This document shows, piece after piece, positions 1 through 7,407 of a stretch of DNA of 16,648 bases. Position 1 is the stretch's first letter. The number at the start of each line of letters is the position of its first letter. The DNA is from Pseudomonadota bacterium (GTDB taxonomy: Bacteria > Myxococcota_A > UBA796 > SXON01): the NCBI GenBank assembly GCA_005776735.1, contig SXOM01000389.1, forward strand, positions 1 to 16,648. Direction: 5' to 3'. Below the pieces are notes generated by a model. The model saw only the letters and a program-made list of their open reading frames with translations, was not told the origin of the DNA and did no database searches. The position numbers and the translations under genes were made by a program.

Positions 1-72
1 CCGGCCGGCGCCGCGGCGCGCGCCCGCCTCGGAATCGGGAGCGGCCGGTCGCGGCGCGCCGCCCTGGGCGCG

Positions 73-1014
73 CTACCGCTGCGCCTCGACGGTCTTCTCG
101 AGCTCCTCGGCGATCTTGCCGAGCGGCTGCAGCAAGCGCTCGAACTTGTCGAACCAGCGGAGCCAGATCTCGTCGCCCTGGTCGGCGCCCGGGACCTCGG
201 CGTTGACCCGCCGCACGAACTCCTTGAACTTGTCCACGCGCTCCAACGACCGGGGCAGCGGGTTGTAGAAGTCGTGGGCGTAGTTGATGAGCGAACCTGC
301 CGTGCGGTAGAGCACGCGGTCGGACGTGCCTTCTTCGATGAGCAGGAACTCCGACGACACCAGCGAGCTGTAGAAGCCGAGCGCGCCGAGGTCGAGCTCG
401 CTGAGCTGGGCGGTGCGGTACAGGTTGTTCACGATGTTCTTGTTGAGCCGGATGAACTCGACCACCCGAGGCTTGAGGTAGCTCTCGGCGGCGCGGGCCT
501 GGCGCCCAGCACGCGGCACCGGCAGCAACACCTGCACCATGCGCCCGAGGCGCACGTTGATGCGGGTGAGCGCGATGGCGTCGGGTTGGTCTTCGTCGAT
601 CGCGTGCAGGCGAGGCGCGCACGTCTCGCGGGTGCGGGCCGCGGACTGCTCGCCCGTGTCGAAGATCGGGCGGAGGTCGGCCTCGTCGGCCGCCTCGACG
701 TGGAACAGCCACAGCATGTACTCGCCGTCCTGGCGGGGCACCTCGAGCGGCACCGCCACCGCGTCGCCCAGGAGCACACCCTGGCCGATGCGCGTGACGC
801 CGTAGCCGGCCTGGATGACCGCGACGTACTTGTCCTTGCGCTGTTCGATCTCGACCTGGAGCCCCTGCACGATGCCGTGCCCGTGCATGTAGAGCACGTG
901 CCGCTGCAGGTTGCGGCGGTGGTAGGACTGCTCGTCGGCGAGGTCCTTCGCCGTGAGGCAGAGGCCTTCGAACGCGCGCAGGCGGCTGAGTTGGAAGAGG
1001 ACCTTGGGCTGCAC
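73..1014 (-). CDS. Conserved contractile-injection-system-associated protein, function unknown
   Basis: This 313-residue protein is the last visible gene of the injection-system operon. It starts with GTG two bases after the stop of the tail-protein gene, which implies translational coupling; the open frame runs further upstream but only inside that gene. Residues 15-53 carry a distinctive block, F-E-G-L-x-L-T-A-x-D-L-x-x-E-Q-x-Y-H-R-R followed by Y-x-H-G-x-G-I-V-x-G-L-x-V. From memory, similar blocks occur in proteins encoded beside baseplate genes of phage-tail-like injection systems. Residues 54-165 look beta-rich, and 180-313 are helical and charged (LNKNIVNNLY, VDKFKEFVRRV, a C-terminal amphipathic helix). 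There is no signal peptide or membrane segment, so it is probably cytoplasmic or a structural part of the particle. A baseplate or assembly role is inferred from position only; no enzymatic motif was recognised. Confidence 0.75.
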   Translation of the reverse strand: MQPKVLFQLSRLRAFEGLCLTAKDLADEQSYHRRNLQRHVLYMHGHGIVQGLQVEIEQRKDKYVAVIQAGYGVTRIGQGVLLGDAVAVPLEVPRQDGEYMLWLFHVEAADEADLRPIFDTGEQSAARTRETCAPRLHAIDEDQPDAIALTRINVRLGRMVQVLLPVPRAGRQARAAESYLKPRVVEFIRLNKNIVNNLYRTAQLSELDLGALGFYSSLVSSEFLLIEEGTSDRVLYRTAGSLINYAHDFYNPLPRSLERVDKFKEFVRRVNAEVPGADQGDEIWLRWFDKFERLLQPLGKIAEELEKTVEAQR

Positions 1015-1016
1015 GG

Positions 1017-2114
1017 CTACCGTCCGGAGTCGAAGAGGATCGTGAACGACACGTGCCCGGGCTTTTCGCTGGACACGATCTGGGCGATGCGACGGAGCAC
1101 GCCGGGGGCGCGCTCGCCGAAACGTTTCTTGAACTTGTCGCGCGGCTCGAGCACCAGCGCGAAGAAGGTGGTGGGCGCCCGTCCGGGCTCGACCAGGAAA
1201 TGCCCCGCCGGCTCGCCGCGGAGGTAGCGGGCCTCGACGGTGGGGCCGCCCGCGAGCGTGCTCTTGCCGAGCGTGAACGCGTTGGGGGCCCGCGTCTCGG
1301 CCACGCGCACCGGCGCCGCCGTGAGGACCCGGATCATCTCCTCGACGCCCGCCACCGTGCCGCGGGTGCGGTACAGCCGGATGGCGCGCCGCACGAGCTC
1401 GCGCTGCTGGTGGATCGGCAAGGAGCTGTCGAGCGGGAAGCTGACCCAGCTCGCGATCCACGGCAAGAAGCGCGGGTCGGTGGCGACGGGGTCGATGAGC
1501 TGGGGCAGCCCGTCGATCCGGTCGGTGATGGTGGTCATCACGTGCTGGAAGATCGCCAGGAAGCGCCGCATGGCGTCGGCGTTGTGGCCCTGGACCTCGG
1601 TGGCCTGCACCGCCTGCGGTTGGCCCCACCGCCGCTCGGACACCTCGTCGGCGCGCACCACGTCGCGGCGCTGCGCCGGCACCGCCCCCTGGTACAGCCC
1701 AGGCAAGAACCGCAGGTAGCCGCGCACCGGCACGTGGAGCACGATCTTGTCGCGTGACCCGAGCGAACCCGGCGGCCGCCCGTCGGGCGTCACCACCTCG
1801 GCCTGCACGGTGACGAGCTCTTCGGGCGTGTAGTGCGACGCGGGCGAACCGTCGGGCAAGAGCCGGATGGAGCGCACGAAGAGCGGTTCGCCGCCGGCCG
1901 CCGTCTGCACCTCGATGGAGCGCACACAGCCGAGCCGCTCGCCGCGGAGCGACTCGACCAGGCGGTACCCCACCGGGTTGCCGAGGTGGCGGTTGAGGTA
2001 GACCTGGGCGTCGCGCACCGGGTAGCCGATGCGCACCACGTCCTCGAGGTAGCGGAAGTCGGACGGACCCCGCTGGGGCGACCAACGCTGGAGCGCGCGG
2101 CCCGTACCGGTCAT
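1017..2114 (-). CDS. Phage tail protein, P2 gpI / TIGR02242-like (contractile injection system baseplate)
   Basis: This 365-residue protein is a probable wedge component of a contractile-tail baseplate. Its ATG overlaps the TGA of the preceding baseplate gene (ATGA), which fixes the start. Residues 183-270 match the tail-protein family: R-F-L-x-I-F-Q (184-190), ITDRIDGLPQLIDP (196-209), F-L-x-W-I-A-S-W (217-223), then R-x-x-x-x-A-I-x-L-Y-R-T-R-G-T (239-253) and V-E-E-M-I. The D-P ... F-L-x-W-x-A-S-W ... Y-R-x-R-G-T pattern is the hallmark of TIGR02242 proteins in phage-tail-like injection clusters. The N-terminal 170 residues, beta-rich and ending near LRFLPGLYQ, and the C-terminal 60 residues, which contain RDKFKKRF, seem to be specific additions. 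There is no signal peptide. The product class is well supported; assignment to a particular injection-system subtype is not. Confidence 0.85.
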   Translation of the reverse strand: MTGTGRALQRWSPQRGPSDFRYLEDVVRIGYPVRDAQVYLNRHLGNPVGYRLVESLRGERLGCVRSIEVQTAAGGEPLFVRSIRLLPDGSPASHYTPEELVTVQAEVVTPDGRPPGSLGSRDKIVLHVPVRGYLRFLPGLYQGAVPAQRRDVVRADEVSERRWGQPQAVQATEVQGHNADAMRRFLAIFQHVMTTITDRIDGLPQLIDPVATDPRFLPWIASWVSFPLDSSLPIHQQRELVRRAIRLYRTRGTVAGVEEMIRVLTAAPVRVAETRAPNAFTLGKSTLAGGPTVEARYLRGEPAGHFLVEPGRAPTTFFALVLEPRDKFKKRFGERAPGVLRRIAQIVSSEKPGHVSFTILFDSGR

Positions 2115-5100
2115 TCGGCGTCCTCGGTGCGCACGCGCACCCGGCGGACCTCGAGCAGGTCGCGGTCGGTGAGGAGGATCTCGCGCACCCCTTCGCCCTC
2201 TTCCCAGCCCGGCACGCCGCGCCGACGCCGCTCGCCCGACACGTCGAACAACTGCACGTCGATCACATGGCGCACGTCGGGGATGTCGGCCACCATGCGC
2301 GCGAAGTCCTGGGCGTAGACGGTGCCCTTGAATGGCCAGCCGCCGCCGTCCAACCCGCCGACGTACGGGTCGAGGAACGCCTCGATCCACCGCTGCGCCG
2401 CTTCGCGCACCGCGAGGAGGTTGGCGTTGGGACGCAACCGCAGCGTGATGCTGAGATCGACCGGCAAGAACGTGGCGAGGCGCACCACCGGCGTCACGTT
2501 GATGAGGCAGCGTCGCTTGAGGTAGCTCTGCACGTGGTCGCGCAGGCCCGTGCCGAGGAGCGGATCGGGGAGCGCTTCGCCTTCGCGGCGTCGGGCGAGG
2601 ATCACGACCTCGACCTTGCCGTCGATGCCCATGCGGCCGTCGCACGCGGCGCGCGCGACCTCGCCGCTGGCCTCCTGCGCGATGATCGCGAAGTCGGTCT
2701 GGGTGACCGCCCGGTCGCGGCTGGTCAACAGGCTCGGCGCCCGACGGATGATCTCGTCGATGGTCTCCGCGTCGCGGCCACCGGTCGCGGGGAGCAGGTT
2801 CTCGGCCTTCACCGCGTCGGCGAAGCCCTCGACCACGTTGATGTCCCCGGCCGCGACGTTGCCCTTGGCGCCAGGCACCACGCGGTACAGGTCGACCACG
2901 ACGTTGGCCGAGCCGACCGGGAGCATGCGCCCCCGGATGCCGTTGCCGAAGGTGAGCGTGCCCTCGGTGGGGTCGAGCACGAAGATGCGGTCGTCCTTCC
3001 CGGCGGTGAGGAGCTCGCCGTCGGTGACCCGCGACCACTCCTCGCGCGTGCCGTCGGCGTCCTCGACGAAGACCACGATGTCGGGGAACGACTCGGTGCG
3101 CGTGAAGAGCGGCCGCTCGTGCTCGAGGTCGTGCAGGAAGACGGGGGCGTGGCGGAGCTGGATCGCCTGGTTCGGCACGCCGAGGCCCGAGAAGCGCTCG
3201 GTGCGGACCGTCACGAGGTTCACCACGTCGACGGTGTTGAGCAGCAGGTGCGTGATGGGCGGCATCTGCGGCACGCGGTCCAGGCTCATCCCCGAGGGGA
3301 GGGCGAAGCGGGCGCGCAGCCAGAAGCCGTCGGGGCCGGTGGCCGGCGGGTCGGGGAGCGGGAACTCGAGCGTGCCGGTGCCGGTGAGCTGGTACGGGCG
3401 CGCCGCCCCTTCGCCCGGCCCGTGCAGGCGCCGCCACACGAAGCGCCCGAACTGCTGGGCCTCCAACATCTCCCACTGCACCTCGACCCCCTCGGGCAGG
3501 TAGGCCTCGCCACGCGTACGCACGTGTACGACGTGGCGCTGACCCCGGGGGAGCGGTCGGTCGAACTGGAGGTAGAGGGCCTGGTTCTCTTCCTTGAGCT
3601 CCACGAACGGGAAGAACGGGTGGAACTCGCCGAGCCGACCCACCGCGCGGGTGAGCGCGCGGGTGAGCCGCGGGTTCTCGGGCCGATCGTCGACCTGGGC
3701 CATGCGCGGGCCGGGCATCGGCTGGTCGTAGGTCTTGGCGCCCACCGCCGACTGGACGCCCAGCCGCAGGTCGAGGATCTTGGGGACGATCGGGTGCTGG
3801 ACCTTCTTCTCGTCCTGGCCGGTGAGCGAAGCCTTCACCAGCTCGAAGCGGAGCCACGTGGTCTCCCGACCGTCGATGTCGTGACGTGCGAGACCCTTGA
3901 GCTGCGTCTTGGGGTCGAGCACCAGGCGCACGGTGCGCGGGCCGGTGATGCGGGCCGCCTTGTCGGTGGTGCCGTCGAGATCCGCCAACGTGAAGCTGGT
4001 GAAGCGTTTGTCCTCCGACCACACCACGCGCCAGTTGTCCTCGGCGCGGTAGGTGAGCTGGAGCAGGTACAGCTCGGTCGGCTCGGGGATGGCGGTGCCG
4101 TTCATCTCGAACACGACGTCGAGCTCGACCACGACCGGCTCCTGCTTCCGGTTCTCGAACAGGTCGCTCCCGACGCAGAACTTACGGCCGATCGTGGGCG
4201 GCATCATCGCGGCGAGCTGGAACGGCGACCATGGCCCCTCGTCGACCAGGAGCGGCTCCATCCGGCGGGGGTCGTCGCCGGCCATGAGCATCAGCTCGAT
4301 GGGTCGGACCCAGGTGAGGTCGACCTCGAGCTCGGGCACGAACCCCTGGAGGAAGACGGTCTCGATGCGCTCGGCGCGCAGGTTGTACCCGTCGGTGGCC
4401 ATGTCGGTGAGCGGCCCGGTGATGAGGACCACGGTGCCTTCGGTGCGCACGCGCTCCCGAGGCACCTCCTCCCAGCCTTCGCCGCGGCGGTAGTACCACC
4501 GGTAGCGCGGCAGGTACCCGTTGCGGCCCGCGGGCACCCCCCGGTCGACCAGCGCGAACCGGATGACCCATCCCCCCCGGATCGGCGGCACGTCCTGCAG
4601 GAACAGCTCGAGCGTGCGGCCCGTGGCGCGCACCTCCCAGTTGTTGATCGGCCGCTCTTCGCCGCCCCGATCGTCGCGCCAGGTGATCTCGAGGTCCTGG
4701 AGCATGCGTGTGCTGAGCCACCGCTCGTAGTCCAGCCGGCCGCGCACCCACCACTTCGCGCTGGCGACGGGCTCCGGCAGCGCAAACGGCGTGTTCGCAC
4801 CGAAGCTGTCGATGGGGACGATGCCCGGCAACGACGTGACGATCGTGGTCTCCGGGAGGCCCAGGCTCTCCTCGGGGTCGAGGTCGGTCGTCACCGGGAC
4901 CCAGCCTTCTGCGGTGGGGTACTCCCACTGGAAGAACGCCGCGATGCTCAGGTCGTCGCCGTCACCGCCGCCGCGCCGCACCCGCAGGCGGCCGAGCGGC
5001 CGTTCGCCGTCGGCTTCGATGTCCATCAGCCGCAGGTCTTCGTGGCTGACGTAGAAGAACTGGTCCGGCGTGTAGGCGTCGGGCCCGTAGTCGACCGGAT

Positions 5101-5623
5101 CGAGCTCGAACACGTCGACCCCGCGGCCCCCGCTGAACAAGAGCGCGCTCGGGTTGTCGCGCAGGTAGGAGTACGGGATCTCCCGCACCGCCGGCCGCTG
5201 GCCCCCACGCACCGCCATCACGCGGCTGATTGTCGCGCCGTGGACCGACACGCCCGCGGCGGTCACGAAGTCGACCGCTGTGCTGTCCTCGCGTTGGCGC
5301 GTGGCGCACCGCGCGTACGGCGGCAGCTCGACGCCGGGCCCCGTGCCCCGCAACGTGAAGGTGACCGGAGCCGAGGCCGGGCGCGCCGGCTTGCGCTCTT
5401 CCCCGATGAAGTTGAGGAAGTGGATGTAGGTCTTGTCCGGCACCTGGTTGAGCCGGAAGATGATCATCTCGGTCATCCACGCGAACAACTGCACGAGCGT
5501 CATGCCCGGGTCGGCATCGGAGAGGTTGGTCCACTCCGGCGTGTACTGGGGGATCAGCGCCCGCGCTTCGCGGAGCAGGTCCTCGTAGCGGCGGTCGTCG
5601 AGGTTCGGGGGACGGATCGGCAT
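2111..5623 (-). CDS. Putative baseplate assembly protein (TIGR02243 / baseplate J-like) of a contractile injection system
   Basis: This 1170-residue protein is the first gene of the minus-strand operon and probably forms the large wedge arm of the baseplate. Residues 1-80 have the typical start: L-D-D-R-x-Y-E-D-L, IPQYTPEWTN, S-D-A-D-P-G-M-T-L-x-Q-L-F-A-W-M-T-E-M, then R-L-N-x-V-P-D-K. The J-like module lies near the C-terminus: FGNGIRG (about 891-897), G-x-x-G-N-V-A-A-G-D-I (about 917-927), A-T-G-G-R-D-A-E-T (about 945-953) and R-D-R-A-V-T-Q-T-D-F (about 970-979). Between these lie some 750 residues of beta-rich sequence, making it longer than an ordinary baseplate J protein and in keeping with the large TIGR02243 members. 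The ATG at 5623 has only a weak ribosome-binding sequence, and no clear promoter was found in the 83 bases upstream. It has no signal peptide and should be assembled in the cytoplasm. Confidence 0.88.
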   Translation of the reverse strand: MPIRPPNLDDRRYEDLLREARALIPQYTPEWTNLSDADPGMTLVQLFAWMTEMIIFRLNQVPDKTYIHFLNFIGEERKPARPASAPVTFTLRGTGPGVELPPYARCATRQREDSTAVDFVTAAGVSVHGATISRVMAVRGGQRPAVREIPYSYLRDNPSALLFSGGRGVDVFELDPVDYGPDAYTPDQFFYVSHEDLRLMDIEADGERPLGRLRVRRGGGDGDDLSIAAFFQWEYPTAEGWVPVTTDLDPEESLGLPETTIVTSLPGIVPIDSFGANTPFALPEPVASAKWWVRGRLDYERWLSTRMLQDLEITWRDDRGGEERPINNWEVRATGRTLELFLQDVPPIRGGWVIRFALVDRGVPAGRNGYLPRYRWYYRRGEGWEEVPRERVRTEGTVVLITGPLTDMATDGYNLRAERIETVFLQGFVPELEVDLTWVRPIELMLMAGDDPRRMEPLLVDEGPWSPFQLAAMMPPTIGRKFCVGSDLFENRKQEPVVVELDVVFEMNGTAIPEPTELYLLQLTYRAEDNWRVVWSEDKRFTSFTLADLDGTTDKAARITGPRTVRLVLDPKTQLKGLARHDIDGRETTWLRFELVKASLTGQDEKKVQHPIVPKILDLRLGVQSAVGAKTYDQPMPGPRMAQVDDRPENPRLTRALTRAVGRLGEFHPFFPFVELKEENQALYLQFDRPLPRGQRHVVHVRTRGEAYLPEGVEVQWEMLEAQQFGRFVWRRLHGPGEGAARPYQLTGTGTLEFPLPDPPATGPDGFWLRARFALPSGMSLDRVPQMPPITHLLLNTVDVVNLVTVRTERFSGLGVPNQAIQLRHAPVFLHDLEHERPLFTRTESFPDIVVFVEDADGTREEWSRVTDGELLTAGKDDRIFVLDPTEGTLTFGNGIRGRMLPVGSANVVVDLYRVVPGAKGNVAAGDINVVEGFADAVKAENLLPATGGRDAETIDEIIRRAPSLLTSRDRAVTQTDFAIIAQEASGEVARAACDGRMGIDGKVEVVILARRREGEALPDPLLGTGLRDHVQSYLKRRCLINVTPVVRLATFLPVDLSITLRLRPNANLLAVREAAQRWIEAFLDPYVGGLDGGGWPFKGTVYAQDFARMVADIPDVRHVIDVQLFDVSGERRRRGVPGWEEGEGVREILLTDRDLLEVRRVRVRTEDAE

Positions 5624-5706
5624 CGAGCTCTACGGCGGATCGCGAGCTTATCGCATCGCGCCCCCCGCGCGGGAGGCCCCCGTGCCCACCTGGGCGAACT
5701 AGCCGC

Positions 5707-6420
5707 CTACTCCGGGAGCTCTCCCGTCCTCAGCGCGACGAAGTCGGTCTCCACGCTCACCGTCGCGGCGACGACCAGCCCGCTCCACGCGCAGGCGCCG
5801 AGCCACCCGAGGGCCACCTTGCCCTGGTCGATGCCGACGGGCCCGCCGGCGGTCGCCACCCCCGCGGCGAAGTCGGTGTCGCCCGTGTCGCCGGTGTCGC
5901 CACCGTCGCCGTACACGAAGGTCCCGCCGGCGAGCGACAGCGCTACCGCGCCACAGTCGCCGCTGGCGCCCGAACCCGCGTCCAGGCCGAACAGGAGCTG
6001 GTCGTTGCGGTGGTCGACCAGCCCGCTGACGAGCTCCGCCGGCCACTCCACGTCCCACGCGCGCAGCTCGTGCAGGTTCATGCGCACCTCCGGGCTCTCC
6101 TGGTCGACCGCCAGCGCCGACGGCCACGCTTCGCTCGGGCAGTTGACCGCGTCGTCGGCGCACCACGCGGCCAGGTCGAGCTCCAGCGGCGACCCGTCGG
6201 GCCCTTCGAAGGTGACGACCCCGTCGGCGTCGCTGGTCTGCTCCTGCACGGCGCCGCCGATGTCGAGCCGCACCGTGAAGGTGTCGGCCCACTCCACGGC
6301 GTACAACCCGCGCACATCCTGATCGTTCTCCGACCCGGCGGTGTCCACGGGGCGGGAGCCCGTGCCCGTGCAGGCCAAACAGGCGGCGCCGAGGGCCGCG
6401 AGCGAAGTTCCGACGCGCAT
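5707..6420 (-). CDS. Secreted, probably lipidated protein with GDT repeats, function unknown
   Basis: This 237-residue protein has a short hydrophobic N-terminus (MRVGTSLAALGAACLAC). The lipidation site would be Cys14 or Cys17; neither lipobox is textbook, so lipidation is likely but not certain. Four later cysteines at 87, 94, 156 and 210 suggest disulfides in an exported domain. A short G-D-T repeat (residues 174-182, bases 5875-5901) interrupts the C-terminal third. The rest is acidic and predicted beta-rich, and no family was recognised. It points the same way as the baseplate operon but ends 83 bases upstream of it, so readthrough is possible. The upstream region holds a GGAG about 12 bases before ATG and a 13-bp palindrome at 6450-6462. 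Confidence 0.75.
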   Translation of the reverse strand: MRVGTSLAALGAACLACTGTGSRPVDTAGSENDQDVRGLYAVEWADTFTVRLDIGGAVQEQTSDADGVVTFEGPDGSPLELDLAAWCADDAVNCPSEAWPSALAVDQESPEVRMNLHELRAWDVEWPAELVSGLVDHRNDQLLFGLDAGSGASGDCGAVALSLAGGTFVYGDGGDTGDTGDTDFAAGVATAGGPVGIDQGKVALGWLGACAWSGLVVAATVSVETDFVALRTGELPE

Positions 6421-6449
6421 GGGCGAGTGTACTCCGGGGGTGGGGCCGG

Positions 6450-6462
6450 GGAAACGGTTTCC
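6450..6462. promoter_or_regulatory. Palindrome GGAAACGGTTTCC, possible operator
   Basis: Six-base arms GGAAAC and GTTTCC surround one base. The element sits 30-42 bases upstream of the start of the minus-strand lipoprotein gene and is nested inside a larger imperfect inverted repeat (GGGGTGG at 6437-6443, CCACCCC at 6472-6478). Position and symmetry fit a transcription-factor site; a simple DNA hairpin is the alternative. The rest of the 275-base divergent gap (6421-6695) shows no gene that I can support. Confidence 0.35.
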
Positions 6463-6660
6463 AGCGGGGCTCCACCCCGCGCGCGCGCCGCCGGTCGCTC
6501 CCGCTCCCCCGAGGCCCGCCCGACGCCGGCGCCGTGGATCGAGTTGGAGTGGTCGGCCGAGTCGCCCTCAGCAGACCGCGAGAGCTCGACCGCCCCCCGG
6601 TCCCTCGTTTCGCCGACCCGCCACGGACTCACGCGGTGGCGGTGAATGACGTCACCGGCC

Positions 6661-6689
6661 TTGATTTGTCCATGATGACGGCATATGAT
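6661..6689 (+). promoter_or_regulatory. Sigma-70-like promoter of the toxin-antitoxin operon, predicted leaderless start
   Basis: TTGATT (6661-6666) and TATGAT (6684-6689) are separated by 17 bases, the ideal spacing. They stand out as AT-rich in a very GC-rich window. A start of transcription about seven bases after the -10 box falls on the A of the antitoxin ATG at 6696, so the mRNA would have no leader. This agrees with the absence of a Shine-Dalgarno sequence in front of that ATG. Confidence 0.6.
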
Positions 6690-6697
6690 GACGGCAT
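6672..6697 (+). repeat. Perfect 13-bp tandem repeat, probable antitoxin operator
   Basis: The unit ATGATGACGGCAT occurs twice head to tail (6672-6684 and 6685-6697). The pair covers the -10 box and the predicted transcription start. A related ATGACGTCA lies at 6646-6654. Ribbon-helix-helix antitoxins usually bind short repeated sites over their own promoter, so autoregulation is the natural reading. The repeat is not a multiple of three and is unlikely to be coding. Confidence 0.6.
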
Positions 6698-6926
6698 GCG
6701 TACCATCATCGAGCTCCCCGATGAGCAGCTCCGCGCCCTCGATGCGTGGCGGCGCACTCGCGGCATGACGCGAGCGGAGGCCGTCCGCCGGGCAGTGGCT
6801 GGCCTCCTTCAGGACGAGGAGGAGGTTCGCACAGCGGTCGACTCCGCGTTCGGGCTCTGGCGCGGCCGCGACATCGACGGGCTCGCCGAGCAGGAGCGGC
6901 TGAGGGCCGAATGGGACGACCGATGA
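6696..6926 (+). CDS. Ribbon-helix-helix antitoxin of a PIN toxin module
   Basis: This 76-residue protein is expected to bind and silence the PIN toxin encoded directly after it and to repress their shared promoter. Residues 2-38 form the strand-helix-helix pattern (RTIIELPDEQLRALDAW, then T-R-A-E-A-V-R-R-A-V). Residues 50-74 (AFGLWRGRDIDGLAEQERLR, then E-W) are the typical C-terminal toxin-binding tail of RHH antitoxins paired with PIN RNases. The start is set at 6696 because the conserved strand begins there; in-frame ATGs at 6672 and 6675 would add seven or eight residues but lie upstream of the predicted transcription start. The stop overlaps the toxin start (ATGA), indicating coupling. 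An exact family symbol is not given, since VapB-like names cover several unrelated folds. Confidence 0.88.
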   Translation: MRTIIELPDEQLRALDAWRRTRGMTRAEAVRRAVAGLLQDEEEVRTAVDSAFGLWRGRDIDGLAEQERLRAEWDDR

Positions 6927-7288
6927 GCGTGCTCGTCGATTCGTGCATCCTGATCGACTTCCTCTCGGGACGGGAGCAGGCCCGCGCCTACCTGTTGGGC
7001 GTCGGGGGGGCTGCGATCAGCCTCGTCACCTGGATGGAGGTGATGACAGGGGCCTCGTCACCGGAGGAGGAGGCGGCGATTCGCGGGTTCCTCGCCGCCT
7101 TCGTGGTCCTCCCTGTCGATACGGCGGTGGCGGAGGAGGCAGTCGGCCTCCGTCGGGCATGTCGCCTCAAGCTCCCAGACGCCATCATCTACGCGACAGC
7201 TCGGGTGCACGGTCGCACGCTCGCCACCCGGAACACGCGGGACTTCCGCCATGGTGAGGTCGGCGTGGACCTTCCCTATGTGTTGTGA
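6923..7288 (+). CDS. PIN-domain RNase toxin, VapC-like
   Basis: This 121-residue protein is a probable Mg-dependent endoribonuclease toxin. All PIN acidic positions are visible: Asp6 in V-D-S-C-I-L-I-D, Glu39 in W-M-E-V-M-T-G, Asp86 in K-L-P-D-A-I-I-Y-A-T-A, and Asn104/Asp107 in T-R-N-T-R-D-F. The length is normal for the family and the gene looks intact, so the module should be functional. The ATG at 6923 overlaps the antitoxin stop; an in-frame ATG at 6911 would add MGRP but lies inside the antitoxin gene. VapC toxins cleave specific tRNAs or rRNA, but the target of this one cannot be read from sequence. A decayed second PIN toxin follows in the same frame directly after the stop codon. Confidence 0.9.
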   Translation: MSVLVDSCILIDFLSGREQARAYLLGVGGAAISLVTWMEVMTGASSPEEEAAIRGFLAAFVVLPVDTAVAEEAVGLRRACRLKLPDAIIYATARVHGRTLATRNTRDFRHGEVGVDLPYVL

Positions 7289-7390
7289 CCCGTCTCTTTC
7301 CTCTGGCGGCCGACACTCCCCGACCCAAAGGACGACATGGTGCTGGAGCTGGCGGTCGATGCCGGCGCCGCCATCCTCGTGACCTTCCGC
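7289..7390 (+). pseudogene. Fossil of a second PIN toxin (PF13470/COG1569 type), C-terminal fragment
   Basis: Translating straight on after the toxin stop gives F-L-W-R-P-T-L, P-D-P-K-D-D-M, then VLELAVDAGAAILVTF. The string W-R-P-x-L-x-D-P-x-D-D-M-V-L-E-L-A-V-x-A-G-x-x-x-I-V-T-F is the conserved C-terminal block of PIN_3 putative toxins, which normally continues with N-x-x-D-F. Here the match ends after L-V-T-F and runs into R-A-R-R-P and the end of the opposing gene. No start codon precedes the match except the ATG inside it (7337), and the N-terminal two thirds of the domain are absent. I read it as a relic of a different toxin module, not a working gene. Confidence 0.75.
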
Positions 7391-7407
7391 GCCCGACGCC
7401 CGCGCCC

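Noticed and set aside
1..72. GC-rich inverted repeats (GGCGCGC / GCGCGCC types) at the left edge as a terminator
   Set aside because: Such self-complementary strings are expected by chance at this GC content and the region is cut by the window edge.
1017..4022. Extending the tail-protein frame upstream to 1001 residues
   Set aside because: The upstream part is Arg/Pro/Ala-rich noise inside the baseplate gene. The real start is the ATG at 2114 that overlaps the previous stop.
2267..6322. A 1351-codon open frame on the plus strand, antisense to the baseplate gene
   Set aside because: It is rich in Arg, His, Ala and Val with no domain motifs and mirrors the third-position GC bias of the minus-strand gene, which has clear family motifs. 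It is a typical shadow frame of very GC-rich DNA.
6534..6926. A longer 130-residue version of the antitoxin
   Set aside because: The extra residues have no similarity to antitoxins and lie upstream of the promoter; the conserved strand starts at 6696.
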